This document shows, piece after piece, positions 7,787-14,801 of a stretch of 22,329 nt of DNA. Source of the stretch: Ruminococcaceae bacterium UBA7030. Lineage in GTDB: Bacteria; Bacillota; Clostridia; Oscillospirales; Acutalibacteraceae. The stretch is from assembly GCA_002494125.1 (NCBI GenBank), contig DLBD01000046.1, positions 1 through 22,329 of the forward strand. The letters are read 5' to 3'. The notes under the pieces are model-generated. The model saw nothing but the letters and a program-made list of their open reading frames with translations, made no database searches and was not told the DNA's origin. Numbering within the stretch: the stretch's first letter is position 1; each line of letters begins with the position of its first letter. The translations under genes were made by a program, and so were the position numbers.

Positions 7787-9253
7787 TCACTGTACCGAAA
7801 GCTCTTCAACTGTCTGATAGTCGTTTGTGTAATACCTGAAGAGTTCCTTTGCCGACTCATAATTGAGTGCGTCCTCATAAACATAAATATTATTTACGTC
7901 GTCAAAATAAATGCTGTTAGTTTCGCTGTTAACAGAGAAATCCTCAAATATATAAGCCATATATTCCGTTGCGCCGTCATTCCAGTTGCTGTCGTATGAA
8001 TACACAAGAACAATGGCATTTTTGTCATATGCTTCCGCATCATTGCAAGCAAAGTACGCGCTATAAAAAACGGGGTTTTCATAGTAGCTGTCGTTTGCTA
8101 TCATTTTGTCAGCCGCCGCCTTGATAAGCTTATAGTCAGCGTCATTCACCTTGTTTTCCATAAGATATTTATAAACAGAGGGCTCAACCTTTTTGGTTTC
8201 AGGTCCTACAACAAAGCCGTATTTGTCCGAATAATCATCTGCAAAGCAGCTTGTTTCAAGCGTAACCTGACCGCTCTTTGAATAATGCTCGGTTGAAACG
8301 TAGATATTGATAGAAGATACGTATTCATTCTTGTAATAAATATCAATCTCGTTTTCGGAAACAGAGAATGTGCAGTCGCCGAGCTTGTCGGTAAAATTCG
8401 GATCAAGCGTTACCTGAGCCCAATCGTCCGCCTCAAAATACGCAACGTCCTTAACTGCATTAAACGGGTCAAAAACGTCAACCTCCGTAAGACCGCTTAT
8501 CTTGTATTCTACGGTATAAGATTCCTTACCCGAAAGCTTCTTATCGGGGCTTATTGCGTTAATAGCGTCGTAGTTAAAATATATTGTAGCAGTAACCACA
8601 TCGCCGTTTGAAAGGTATTCGCTCTTGTCAAAGACTACCGTGATATAGTCTGAAATGGCATAAACTCCGTCCGAATAATAGTAATCGTCATCATAGTAAT
8701 CATCATAATAATCATCGTCGTAGTCGTAGTCATAATAATCGTCAATATCCAGTTCGTCTGCAAGTGAATAATAATCCACTACATCATAATCGTAAACAAC
8801 GGCATACCCGTTATAACCTACTGCAGAAATATTATCATTAATATAATTCGCAGGATTAACCTTGCCTGCCTTTGAAACAATTAAAATAATTGCTATGACA
8901 GCTAAAACAACAACTGCGCAGACGGCACCGATAATAATACCCACTGTCTTTTTGCTGCTTTTTGGCTGAGGCTGCACAGGATATACAGGCTGTCCCTGAA
9001 AAGCGGGAGCCTGCTGCTGCGGCTGGTAAACAGGAGCCTGAAAGCTCTGCTGTGGTTGCGGTGGCTGCTCCACCGGCTGCGGCTGAACGCTCTGCTCGGC
9101 GTTGTTCACTTCCTGAACTTCCGGCTGCGTCGGCTGTGCTTCAGTTGTTTGGGAAGCCGCCTGAGTTTCGCCCTGGGTATCAACAGGAGTACCGCAGTTC
9201 ATACAAAAGCGCATACCCTCATCAATCGGGTTCCCGCAATTTTTACAATTCAT
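7787..9253 (-). CDS. Zinc-ribbon membrane protein with extracellular Asp/Tyr-rich tract
   Basis: A 488-aa protein of unknown function. Residues 3-20 form a zinc ribbon (CxNC ... CxxCG: Cys 3, 6, 17, 20). A Gln/Pro-rich low-complexity linker follows (about 27-98), then a single membrane helix (104-126). The N-terminus should be cytoplasmic and the long C-terminal part (127-488) outside. That part opens with an unusual run made almost only of Asp and Tyr (171-193), followed by beta-rich sequence with no domain I can name. The layout resembles the zinc-ribbon/TM proteins common in Clostridia, whose function is mostly unknown. The start is supported by GGAGGGG upstream and a near-consensus promoter. 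It is co-transcribed with the downstream alpha/beta hydrolase. Confidence 0.88.
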   Translation of the reverse strand: MNCKNCGNPIDEGMRFCMNCGTPVDTQGETQAASQTTEAQPTQPEVQEVNNAEQSVQPQPVEQPPQPQQSFQAPVYQPQQQAPAFQGQPVYPVQPQPKSSKKTVGIIIGAVCAVVVLAVIAIILIVSKAGKVNPANYINDNISAVGYNGYAVVYDYDVVDYYSLADELDIDDYYDYDYDDDYYDDYYDDDYYYSDGVYAISDYITVVFDKSEYLSNGDVVTATIYFNYDAINAISPDKKLSGKESYTVEYKISGLTEVDVFDPFNAVKDVAYFEADDWAQVTLDPNFTDKLGDCTFSVSENEIDIYYKNEYVSSINIYVSTEHYSKSGQVTLETSCFADDYSDKYGFVVGPETKKVEPSVYKYLMENKVNDADYKLIKAAADKMIANDSYYENPVFYSAYFACNDAEAYDKNAIVLVYSYDSNWNDGATEYMAYIFEDFSVNSETNSIYFDDVNNIYVYEDALNYESAKELFRYYTNDYQTVEELSVQ

Positions 9254-9285
9254 AAAATCCCCTCCGATTTTTATTTGTTACTAAT

Positions 9286-9314
9286 ATTATAAAAAATTAT
9301 AAGAAAAATTGCAA
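9286..9314 (-). promoter_or_regulatory. Sigma-A promoter of the zinc-ribbon/hydrolase operon
   Basis: On the minus strand, TTGCAA (9309-9314) and TATAAT (9286-9291) are separated by 17 bases. The transcript would start near 9279, about 25 bases before the ATG. It is back to back with the sufC promoter; the two -35 boxes are only 16 bases apart. Confidence 0.75.
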
Positions 9315-9330
9315 CATATATAAATAACAA

Positions 9331-9359
9331 TTGACAAATATTATTTAATGTTATATTAT
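9331..9359 (+). promoter_or_regulatory. Sigma-A promoter of the sufC-sufB operon
   Basis: TTGACA (9331-9336), a 17-base spacer and TATTAT (9354-9359) give a near-consensus promoter. The expected start is near 9366, leaving a leader of about 60 bases. The leader holds a direct repeat of ACTTAAATC at 9361-9369 and 9398-9406. Confidence 0.8.
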
Positions 9360-9425
9360 AACTTAAATCCTATAAAAAGAATGGGAATTATAATTTTACT
9401 TAAATCATTTAAGGAAGGATATAAA

Positions 9426-10151
9426 ATGTTAGAATTAAAGGATTTGTCGTTTCGCGTAAACACACCGGAGGGTGAAAAAACGATTATCGACAAAGTTAAT
9501 CTTACAATACCGGATAAAAAGGTTATTGTTATCACAGGTCCAAACGGCGGCGGTAAGTCAACGCTTGCAAAGCTTATTATGGGAATAGAAAGAGCAAGCG
9601 AAGGAAGCATTATTCTTGACGGCGAGGATGTGACTGAGCTCAGCATTACCGAAAGAGCAAAAAGCGGTATCGGTTTTGCTTTTCAGCAGCCTGTAAGATT
9701 TAAGGGTATTCAGGTTCTTGACCTATTAAGAATAGCATCCGGCAAAAACCTTTCTATAGGCGACGCCTGCGAATATCTTTCTCAGGTCGGTCTTTGTGCA
9801 AAGGATTATATCAAAAGAGAAGTTAATGCAAGCCTTTCCGGCGGCGAACTTAAAAGAATTGAGATTGCAACCGTTCTTGCAAGAGGCACAAAGCTTTCGA
9901 TTTTTGACGAGCCGGAGGCAGGCATTGACCTTTGGAGTTTTCAAAATCTCATCAAGGTTTTTGAACACATAAGCAACAATATTGAAGGCTCAATCCTTAT
10001 CATCTCCCATCAGGAGAGAATTCTTGAAATCGCAGATGAGATTATTGTTATCAAGGACGGACAGGTAATAAATCAGGGAGAAGGAAAGGATATTCTTCCA
10101 ACTCTTATGAAGACAAATTACACAACCGCAAACTGCGGAAAGGTACAGTAA
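9426..10151 (+). CDS. sufC: SufC-type Fe-S assembly ATPase (SmsC-like)
   Basis: A 241-aa ABC-family ATPase without membrane segments, which powers Fe-S cluster assembly with its SufB-type partner. Walker A GPNGGGKST is at 38-46, the Q-loop Gln at about 87, the signature LSGGE at 137-141, Walker B LSIFDEPEAGID at 157-168, and the H-loop His195 in ISHQER. The LSGGE(L)KR and DEPEAGID wording is typical of SufC. I use the ATG at 9426, with AAGGAAGG upstream. An in-frame ATG at 9348 lies within the promoter spacer and would not be transcribed. It is followed after 11 bases by the SufB-like gene. No SufD, SufS, SufU or SufE gene accompanies it. Confidence 0.92.
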   Translation: MLELKDLSFRVNTPEGEKTIIDKVNLTIPDKKVIVITGPNGGGKSTLAKLIMGIERASEGSIILDGEDVTELSITERAKSGIGFAFQQPVRFKGIQVLDLLRIASGKNLSIGDACEYLSQVGLCAKDYIKREVNASLSGGELKRIEIATVLARGTKLSIFDEPEAGIDLWSFQNLIKVFEHISNNIEGSILIISHQERILEIADEIIVIKDGQVINQGEGKDILPTLMKTNYTTANCGKVQ

Positions 10152-10162
10152 AGGTGGGACAT

Positions 10163-11083
10163 ATGTTAGACGATATTCAAAAAAGACTTCTTGAGGAAAT
10201 TGCCGATTTGCACACCGTTCCGGAGGGTGCTTATAACATTCGTGCAAACGGTGCAATGGCAGCAAGAAACACAACAGCAAATATTGACATCGTTTCAAAG
10301 ACTGACAAAAGCGGTATAGATATAAAAATCAAGGACGGCACAGTTAATGAAAGCGTGCATATTCCAGTTGTTTTAAGCGAATCAGGTCTTAAGGAAACAG
10401 TTTATAATGACTTTTACATCGGCGAAAACTGCGATGTAACAATCGTTGCAGGATGCGGTATTGATAACTGCGGCGTTCAGGACGCCCAGCACGACGGCGT
10501 TCACCGTTTCTTTGTAGGCAAAAATTCAAAGATTAAGTATGTTGAAAAGCATTACGGTCAGGGCGACGGCACAGGCAAGAGAATACTTAACCCCGTAACC
10601 GAGGTGTACCAGGAAGAAAACAGTTATGTTGAAATGGAAATGGTACAGATTAAAGGCGTCGATTCAACCGAAAGGACAACCATCGCTGAACTTGGAAAGG
10701 GCGCTACAATAATTGTTCACGAAAGGCTTATGACTCACGGCGACCAAAATGCAGTCAGCAAGTACACCGTAGAGCTTAACGGTGACGGCTCAAGCGCTGA
10801 TGTAATATCCCGTTCCGTTGCGAAAAACAATTCGGTTCAGACGTTTGAGGCTTCGCTTGTCGGAAACAAGAGTTGCTCGGGTCATGCCGCTTGCGACGCA
10901 ATTATTATGGATAACGCAAGGGTTATCTCCATCCCGCGACTCGACGCAAACTGCGTTGACGCTGCGCTTATACACGAAGCAGCAGTAGGAAAAATCGCAG
11001 GTGATCAGCTTACAAAGCTTATGACCCTCGGTCTGACAGAAGAGGAAGCAGAGGAAAAAATTGTAAACGGCTTTCTTAAATAA
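10163..11083 (+). CDS. sufB: Short SufB/SufD-family scaffold (SmsB-like)
   Basis: A 306-aa SufBD-family protein, much shorter than standard SufB (about 470-495 aa) or SufD (about 420 aa), and close in size to archaeal SmsB. It keeps the parallel beta-helix core and the C-terminal helical motif that docks SufC (DQLTKLMTLGLTEEEAEEKI region, about 281-300). The conserved His-Glu pair is at 271-272 (LIHEAA). Cysteines are at 90, 98, 103, 238, 244 and 264; the position matching E. coli SufB Cys405 appears to be Ala252 (alignment by eye, from memory). I chose the ATG at 10163 with AAGGTGGG 5 bases upstream rather than the GTG at 10154. A family annotator may call it SufD or 'SufBD protein'. Confidence 0.88.
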   Translation: MLDDIQKRLLEEIADLHTVPEGAYNIRANGAMAARNTTANIDIVSKTDKSGIDIKIKDGTVNESVHIPVVLSESGLKETVYNDFYIGENCDVTIVAGCGIDNCGVQDAQHDGVHRFFVGKNSKIKYVEKHYGQGDGTGKRILNPVTEVYQEENSYVEMEMVQIKGVDSTERTTIAELGKGATIIVHERLMTHGDQNAVSKYTVELNGDGSSADVISRSVAKNNSVQTFEASLVGNKSCSGHAACDAIIMDNARVISIPRLDANCVDAALIHEAAVGKIAGDQLTKLMTLGLTEEEAEEKIVNGFLK

Positions 11084-11094
11084 ATAAAAAAGTA

Positions 11095-11131
11095 AAACCG
11101 CTGTGCAGGTGATATCTGCACAGCGGTTTCT
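11095..11131 (+). terminator. Bidirectional terminator between sufB and the small zinc-ribbon gene
   Basis: A perfect 14-bp stem (11095-11108 with 11116-11129) and a 7-base loop. It is followed by CTTTT on the plus strand and by a T-rich stretch on the minus strand, so it can end both converging transcripts. Confidence 0.9.
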
Positions 11132-11132
11132 T

Positions 11133-11375
11133 TTAATATTGTCCGCGCTCTCTTTTTCTTTTTTCAATGAAATCTTTTGTCATATTACCTGTTGAAACCG
11201 GCTGTTGAGGCGGTGCCTGCGGCGCAGGATTAAACGGCATTGGCGGCTGTTGTGTCTGTTGTACGGGCGGTGCCTGTTGTGGCATCGGCGCCTGATTAAC
11301 TGGCGCACCGCATTTCATACAGAAGGTTCCGCCTTCAAAAAGTTCTGCCCCGCAGTTATTACAAAAATTACTCAT
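11133..11375 (-). CDS. Small zinc-ribbon protein with Gln/Pro-rich linker
   Basis: An 80-aa soluble protein of unknown function. The first 25 residues form a zinc ribbon (CNNCG at 5-9, CMKCG at 19-23). A Gln/Pro-rich disordered stretch follows (about 27-62) and the protein ends in a short charged helix (DFIEKRKRERGQ). There is no membrane segment. The ATG at 11375 is preceded by AGGAG; in-frame codons farther upstream lie inside rlmH. It starts 13 bases after the rlmH stop, so it is probably the last gene of the walJ-rlmH unit. Its N-terminus resembles that of the 488-aa protein at 7787-9253. Confidence 0.85.
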   Translation of the reverse strand: MSNFCNNCGAELFEGGTFCMKCGAPVNQAPMPQQAPPVQQTQQPPMPFNPAPQAPPQQPVSTGNMTKDFIEKRKRERGQY

Positions 11376-11388
11376 AAAATCTCTCCTT

Positions 11389-11868
11389 TTATTTATGATA
11401 TTTTGAATTGTTTGATATTGAAAAAGCACGGTAAATCTGTTCAAGCAAAACCATTCTCGCAAGCTGGTGAGGAAGCGTCATCTTACCAAATGAAAGCTTA
11501 TAAGAGCTCAACGCCTTAACCTCGTCACTCAACCCGTAGGAGCCGCCGATGATAAAACAGATATGCGAGCTTTTTTGTGAAATGTTTTCAATAAGACGTG
11601 AAAATGACGGGCTGTCATATTCCTTACCCTCGATGCAGAGAGTAATTACGCAGGCACCCTTCGGTACTTTCCCGATAAGGCGCTTACCCTCCTTTTCAAG
11701 CACATTATCAATCTGTGCAAGAGAGGGATTGTCGCCGCATTTTTCCTCATTTACCTCAATAACATTTACCTTTGAAAATGCTGAAAGTCTTTTTATATAT
11801 TCGCTGCAGCCTTCACGAAGATAGCTTTCCTTAAGCGAGCCGACTGCAAGAACTGTTATATTCATCAT
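11389..11868 (-). CDS. rlmH: 23S rRNA (pseudouridine-1915 N3)-methyltransferase RlmH
   Basis: RlmH (SPOUT family), 159 aa, methylates pseudouridine 1915 in helix 69 of 23S rRNA using S-adenosylmethionine. Visible marks: TVLAVGSLK at the N-terminus, the knot loop FIIGGSYGL at 105-113, LPHQLAR at 132-138, LLEQIYRA at 141-148 and the C-terminal SKYHK. Two adjacent ATG codons (11868 and 11865) are possible. The first has better spacing from AAGGGG; the second matches the usual protein start. Either overlaps the walJ stop. Pairing with walJ is common in Firmicutes. Confidence 0.96.
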   Translation of the reverse strand: MMNITVLAVGSLKESYLREGCSEYIKRLSAFSKVNVIEVNEEKCGDNPSLAQIDNVLEKEGKRLIGKVPKGACVITLCIEGKEYDSPSFSRLIENISQKSSHICFIIGGSYGLSDEVKALSSYKLSFGKMTLPHQLARMVLLEQIYRAFSISNNSKYHK

Positions 11869-12650
11869 AGCACTATTCCCCTTGACTCATTGACAGGCGG
11901 CGAAACGTAAAGCCTGTAATCATTTTCACTCATACCTGCTTCGGCAAGACTTGAAAGTGCACTTTGTTTAGCGATATCCGGCGTATTGTTTTCACGGCTG
12001 AGATGCGAGAGAACAAACCTTGTGGTACCGGACTTTGAAAGCTCTTTTATAAACTCACCGCAGGCAAAATTTGAAAGGTGTCCCCTGTCGCCGAGAATTC
12101 TCTTTTTAAGAGGATAAGGATATGGACCTATTTCCACCATGGATATTTCGTGATTCGACTCAAGGAAAATCATATCCGTTCCCAAAAGCACCTGACGTGC
12201 ATTATCGGTGACATATCCTGTATCAGTGCATACGGAAATGCTTCTTGAATCAGGAAGCTCAAAACGGTAGCCTACGCAGTCCTCACTGTCGTGGCTTTGA
12301 TGAAACGCTTTGATTTCAATGCCCGAAAGCTCCATAGCATAATCAAGCTTTTCAAAGCGCACCTTGTCGTTAATCAATCCGCTTTCAAGCATAGCCTCAA
12401 GGCAGAGCTCAGGCGCAAATAAAGGTGTTTTGTGCCTCGAGCAAAAAACGCGAAGTCCTTGGCTGTGATCGCTGTGCTCGTGTGTAACAAAGACAGCATC
12501 AATGCTATCCGGATCAACTCCGAGGTCACTCAGCGCCTGCTCGCATCTTTTTGCCGAAACTCCGATATCCACAAGAAAGTTATGCCTTTTTGATGAAATC
12601 AATATTGAATTGCCGCTGCTCCCGGAAAAGAGCTGACACGCTTTTGCCAT
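11865..12650 (-). CDS. walJ: WalJ/YycJ-type metallo-beta-lactamase fold hydrolase
   Basis: A 261-aa MBL-fold protein of the YycJ/WalJ group, soluble and probably a metal-dependent nuclease or phosphodiesterase; in Firmicutes it is linked genetically to the WalRK cell-wall regulon and to rlmH. The metal motif THEHSDH is at 56-62, with further ligands at His120 region (FHQSHDSED), Asp143 (CTDTG), His191 (GHLSN) and His216 (LSHLSRENN). The start is the ATG at 12650, behind TTGGAG; a TTG five codons upstream would lie over the ribosome binding site. There is no walR/walK in the window. Its stop overlaps the rlmH start. Confidence 0.92.
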   Translation of the reverse strand: MAKACQLFSGSSGNSILISSKRHNFLVDIGVSAKRCEQALSDLGVDPDSIDAVFVTHEHSDHSQGLRVFCSRHKTPLFAPELCLEAMLESGLINDKVRFEKLDYAMELSGIEIKAFHQSHDSEDCVGYRFELPDSRSISVCTDTGYVTDNARQVLLGTDMIFLESNHEISMVEIGPYPYPLKKRILGDRGHLSNFACGEFIKELSKSGTTRFVLSHLSRENNTPDIAKQSALSSLAEAGMSENDYRLYVSPPVNESRGIVL

Positions 12651-12663
12651 ATGTATCTCCAAC

Positions 12664-12704
12664 AAAAACAGGAGAAGTCACGGAATAATAACCGAGCCTT
12701 CTCC
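12664..12704 (-). terminator. Terminator of murA, immediately upstream of walJ
   Basis: Outer arms GGAGAAG/CTTCTCC (12698-12704 with 12671-12677) extended inward to CGG/CCG with two mismatches, followed on the minus strand by TGTTTTTG. The stem is imperfect, so some read-through into walJ is likely. Confidence 0.7.
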
Positions 12705-12713
12705 CGAAATAGT

Positions 12714-14003
12714 TTAACCTGCGTCTGAAATAACGCCTTCCTCATCCTTGATAGTCACACGACTGATACGAGCGCCGAGAGATGAGAACTTTTCAACAAC
12801 ATCCTCATATCCTCTGTCAATATACTGAACATCTTCAACCGTTGTTTCACCCTTTGCAGAAAGACCTGCAATAATCATTGCAGCACCTGCACGAAGGTCG
12901 GTCGCCTTAACATTAACGCCTGTAAGCTCCTTAACGCCTTCGATAACAGCGGTCTTTCCGTCAACCTGGATGTTAGCGCCCATACGGAGAAGCTGACCTA
13001 CATACTGGAAACGGCTGTCCCATACGCTTTCGGAAAGAATACTTGTTCCGTGGGCGAGGGAAAGAACAACACACATCTGAGGCTGCATATCAGTCGGGAA
13101 GCCGGGATGAGGCATAGTCTTAACATTACACTTTGAAAGCGGCTTGAACCTTGTAACACGAACAGCGTCGTCATATTCGATAATTTCCGCACCCGCCTCC
13201 TCAAGCTTTGCGCTGATTGACTCAAGGTGCTTGGGAATTACATTTTTAACAAGAACATCACCGCCGCAGGCAGCAGCCGCTGCCATATACGTTCCCGCTT
13301 CAATCTGGTCGGGAATTATAGAATATGTGCAGCCGTGAAGCTTTTCAACGCCACGGATTTTAATAACATCGGTACCTGCGCCTCTGACATCGGCACCCAT
13401 CGAGTTAAGGAAGTTTGCAAGGTCAACTATATGTGGCTCTTTAGCCGCATTTTCGATAACGGTAAGTCCCCTTGCAAGAACTGCTGCAAGCATTACATTA
13501 ATGGTTGCGCCTACGGAAACCTGGTCCATATATATTGATGTACCGATAAGCTTTGACGCTCTTGCCTGAACCATACCGTCAACGATGTTGACATCCGCTC
13601 CAAGCATATTAAATCCCTTAATATGAAGGTCAATCGGACGAACGCCGAAATCGCAACCGCCGGGTAGAGCAACATCAGCCGACTTAAATCTGCCGAGCAT
13701 AATACCAATGAGATAATAGCTTGCTCTGAAATGAGATGCAAGGTCATAAGGAACACTCTGGTACTTTACAGACCTCGAATCAATCTCGATAGTATTTTTA
13801 TTTATCATTTTAATTCCTGCACCCATACGGTCAAGAATTTGTATAATAAGACTTACGTCACTGATATTCGGAATATTTTCTATACGTACAATATCGTCGG
13901 CAAGAACTGCTGCGGGGATTATTGCAACGGCAGCATTTTTTGCTCCGCTGATATTAACCTCACCAAAGAGCTCATGTCCGCCCTGAATGATGAAATTTTC
14001 CAA
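12714..14003 (-). CDS. murA: UDP-N-acetylglucosamine 1-carboxyvinyltransferase MurA
   Basis: MurA, 429 aa, transfers enolpyruvate from PEP to UDP-GlcNAc, the first committed step of peptidoglycan synthesis in the cytoplasm. Residues Lys22-Asn23 (SGAKNAA), the loop GGCDFGVRP with the fosfomycin-reactive Cys117 and Arg122, and the catalytic Asp in GFPTDMQPQ are all present, so the enzyme should be active and fosfomycin-sensitive in principle. The start codon is TTG: no ATG fits, while GAGGTGA lies 7 bases upstream. Low-GC Gram-positives often have two MurA paralogues; which one this is cannot be told here. A promoter with an extended -10 lies about 70 bases upstream. Confidence 0.97.
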   Translation of the reverse strand: MENFIIQGGHELFGEVNISGAKNAAVAIIPAAVLADDIVRIENIPNISDVSLIIQILDRMGAGIKMINKNTIEIDSRSVKYQSVPYDLASHFRASYYLIGIMLGRFKSADVALPGGCDFGVRPIDLHIKGFNMLGADVNIVDGMVQARASKLIGTSIYMDQVSVGATINVMLAAVLARGLTVIENAAKEPHIVDLANFLNSMGADVRGAGTDVIKIRGVEKLHGCTYSIIPDQIEAGTYMAAAAACGGDVLVKNVIPKHLESISAKLEEAGAEIIEYDDAVRVTRFKPLSKCNVKTMPHPGFPTDMQPQMCVVLSLAHGTSILSESVWDSRFQYVGQLLRMGANIQVDGKTAVIEGVKELTGVNVKATDLRAGAAMIIAGLSAKGETTVEDVQYIDRGYEDVVEKFSSLGARISRVTIKDEEGVISDAG

Positions 14004-14071
14004 GAAATGTTCACCTCTTTACATAGACTTCTGTATATACTATTTTAGGTTATAATCTTTTTAATATTATA

Positions 14072-14080
14072 ATTATAGCA
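14072..14080 (-). promoter_or_regulatory. Extended -10 promoter of murA
   Basis: On the minus strand TGCTATAAT is a perfect extended -10 element (TG at 14079-14080, TATAAT at 14072-14077). No good -35 lies 17 bases upstream, which is usual for extended -10 promoters. The leader would be about 60 bases. Confidence 0.5.
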
Positions 14081-14410
14081 AATTAGTATGATAAAATAAA
14101 TCATATCTTTAATATTTTATCCAAAATGTAATCACTTTAAGTTGTATAAAAAATAGCAAAAAGTGTCACTTTTCACACTATATGTTGTATTTACTATAGT
14201 TAATTTGAAATCCCGACAAAATCTTGTATGTCAAAATGGTAACAAAAGAGTAACACAATGTATGTGTTTTGTCAAGAGGCGGACATATAAAACTGACGGA
14301 TGAATAAATAAATTCATCCGTCTTGCCGTATTCAGCGGATTTTTTGTTGTTTTAGAGTCAAAAAGACAAAGTCAAAACCTATCATTCGTTATTGCACCTC
14401 GCCTTTATGC
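14081..14410 (-). other. Gene-free region between mrnC and murA
   Basis: About 330 bases, AT-rich, with stop codons in every frame and no credible ORF. It contains a perfect 7-1-7 palindrome AAAAGTG-T-CACTTTT (14159-14173), a 6-bp inverted repeat AACACA/TGTGTT (14252-14268), and the terminator at 14295-14322. I recognise no known RNA family. Confidence 0.6.
14289..14322 (-). terminator. Terminator of the obg-mrnC operon
   Basis: A perfect 11-bp stem (14295-14305 with 14312-14322) and a 6-base loop; on the minus strand it is followed by AGTTTTATA. It lies about 90 bases beyond the mrnC stop. Confidence 0.65.
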
Positions 14411-14797
14411 TTAAGAATTAATTATTGAGAAAAGCTCTTTTATTCTGTCATTTTTTTCACAAAGATAAAGATAGCCGAAAAGTGCTTCAACACCTGTTGC
14501 ACAGTGGTATTCACTCTCACTTGCGCTCTTGGGCAAATGTCCTGTTTTGGCATTTCTTCCGCGCTTATAAACCGACATTTCCTCTTCAGTAAGAATGTCC
14601 TTGATTTTATCAAATGCCTGCGTCTGCGCCTTTGCGCTTACATATTTCACACTTTCGCGGTGAAGGTCATTTACAGGTCTGTTTGCGTCTGTGACAAGTG
14701 TTTCACGCACAAGTATTTCATATATGCAGTCACCGATAAAAGCAAGGTTAAGCGGACTTAACTGCTTTGGATTTACTTCTTTGTCAATAAATCTCAT
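14411..14797 (-). CDS. mrnC: Mini-ribonuclease III (MrnC)
   Basis: A 128-aa RNase III-fold protein without a double-stranded RNA-binding domain. MrnC trims the ends of 23S rRNA precursor in Firmicutes. The family core is clear: KQLSPLNLAFIGD at 11-23 with catalytic Asp23, KRGRNAK at 78-84, SEYHCATGVEALFGYLYL at 95-112 with the second catalytic Glu105. I prefer the ATG at 14797, 4 bases after the obg stop, because B. subtilis-like homologues begin a few residues before KQL; an ATG at 14812 and a TTG at 14818 (both overlapping obg) are alternatives. No strong Shine-Dalgarno distinguishes them. Confidence 0.9.
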   Translation of the reverse strand: MRFIDKEVNPKQLSPLNLAFIGDCIYEILVRETLVTDANRPVNDLHRESVKYVSAKAQTQAFDKIKDILTEEEMSVYKRGRNAKTGHLPKSASESEYHCATGVEALFGYLYLCEKNDRIKELFSIINS

Positions 14798-14801
14798 ACT
14801 G

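Noticed and set aside
6713..7999. Long open frame of 428 codons on the plus strand
   Set aside because: It runs antisense across the hydrolase gene and into the next, has a Cys/Ile/Asn-rich composition with no domain, no ribosome binding site, and the opposite strand encodes two clear proteins with good starts.
9348..9425. 26-residue N-terminal extension of SufC from the ATG at 9348
   Set aside because: That ATG lies inside the promoter spacer, upstream of the expected transcript start, whereas the ATG at 9426 has a good ribosome binding site and gives the usual SufC N-terminus.
14346..14378. GTTTTAGAGTC-like sequence resembling the start of a type II CRISPR repeat
   Set aside because: There is a single copy with no spacer pattern, no second repeat and no cas gene in the window.
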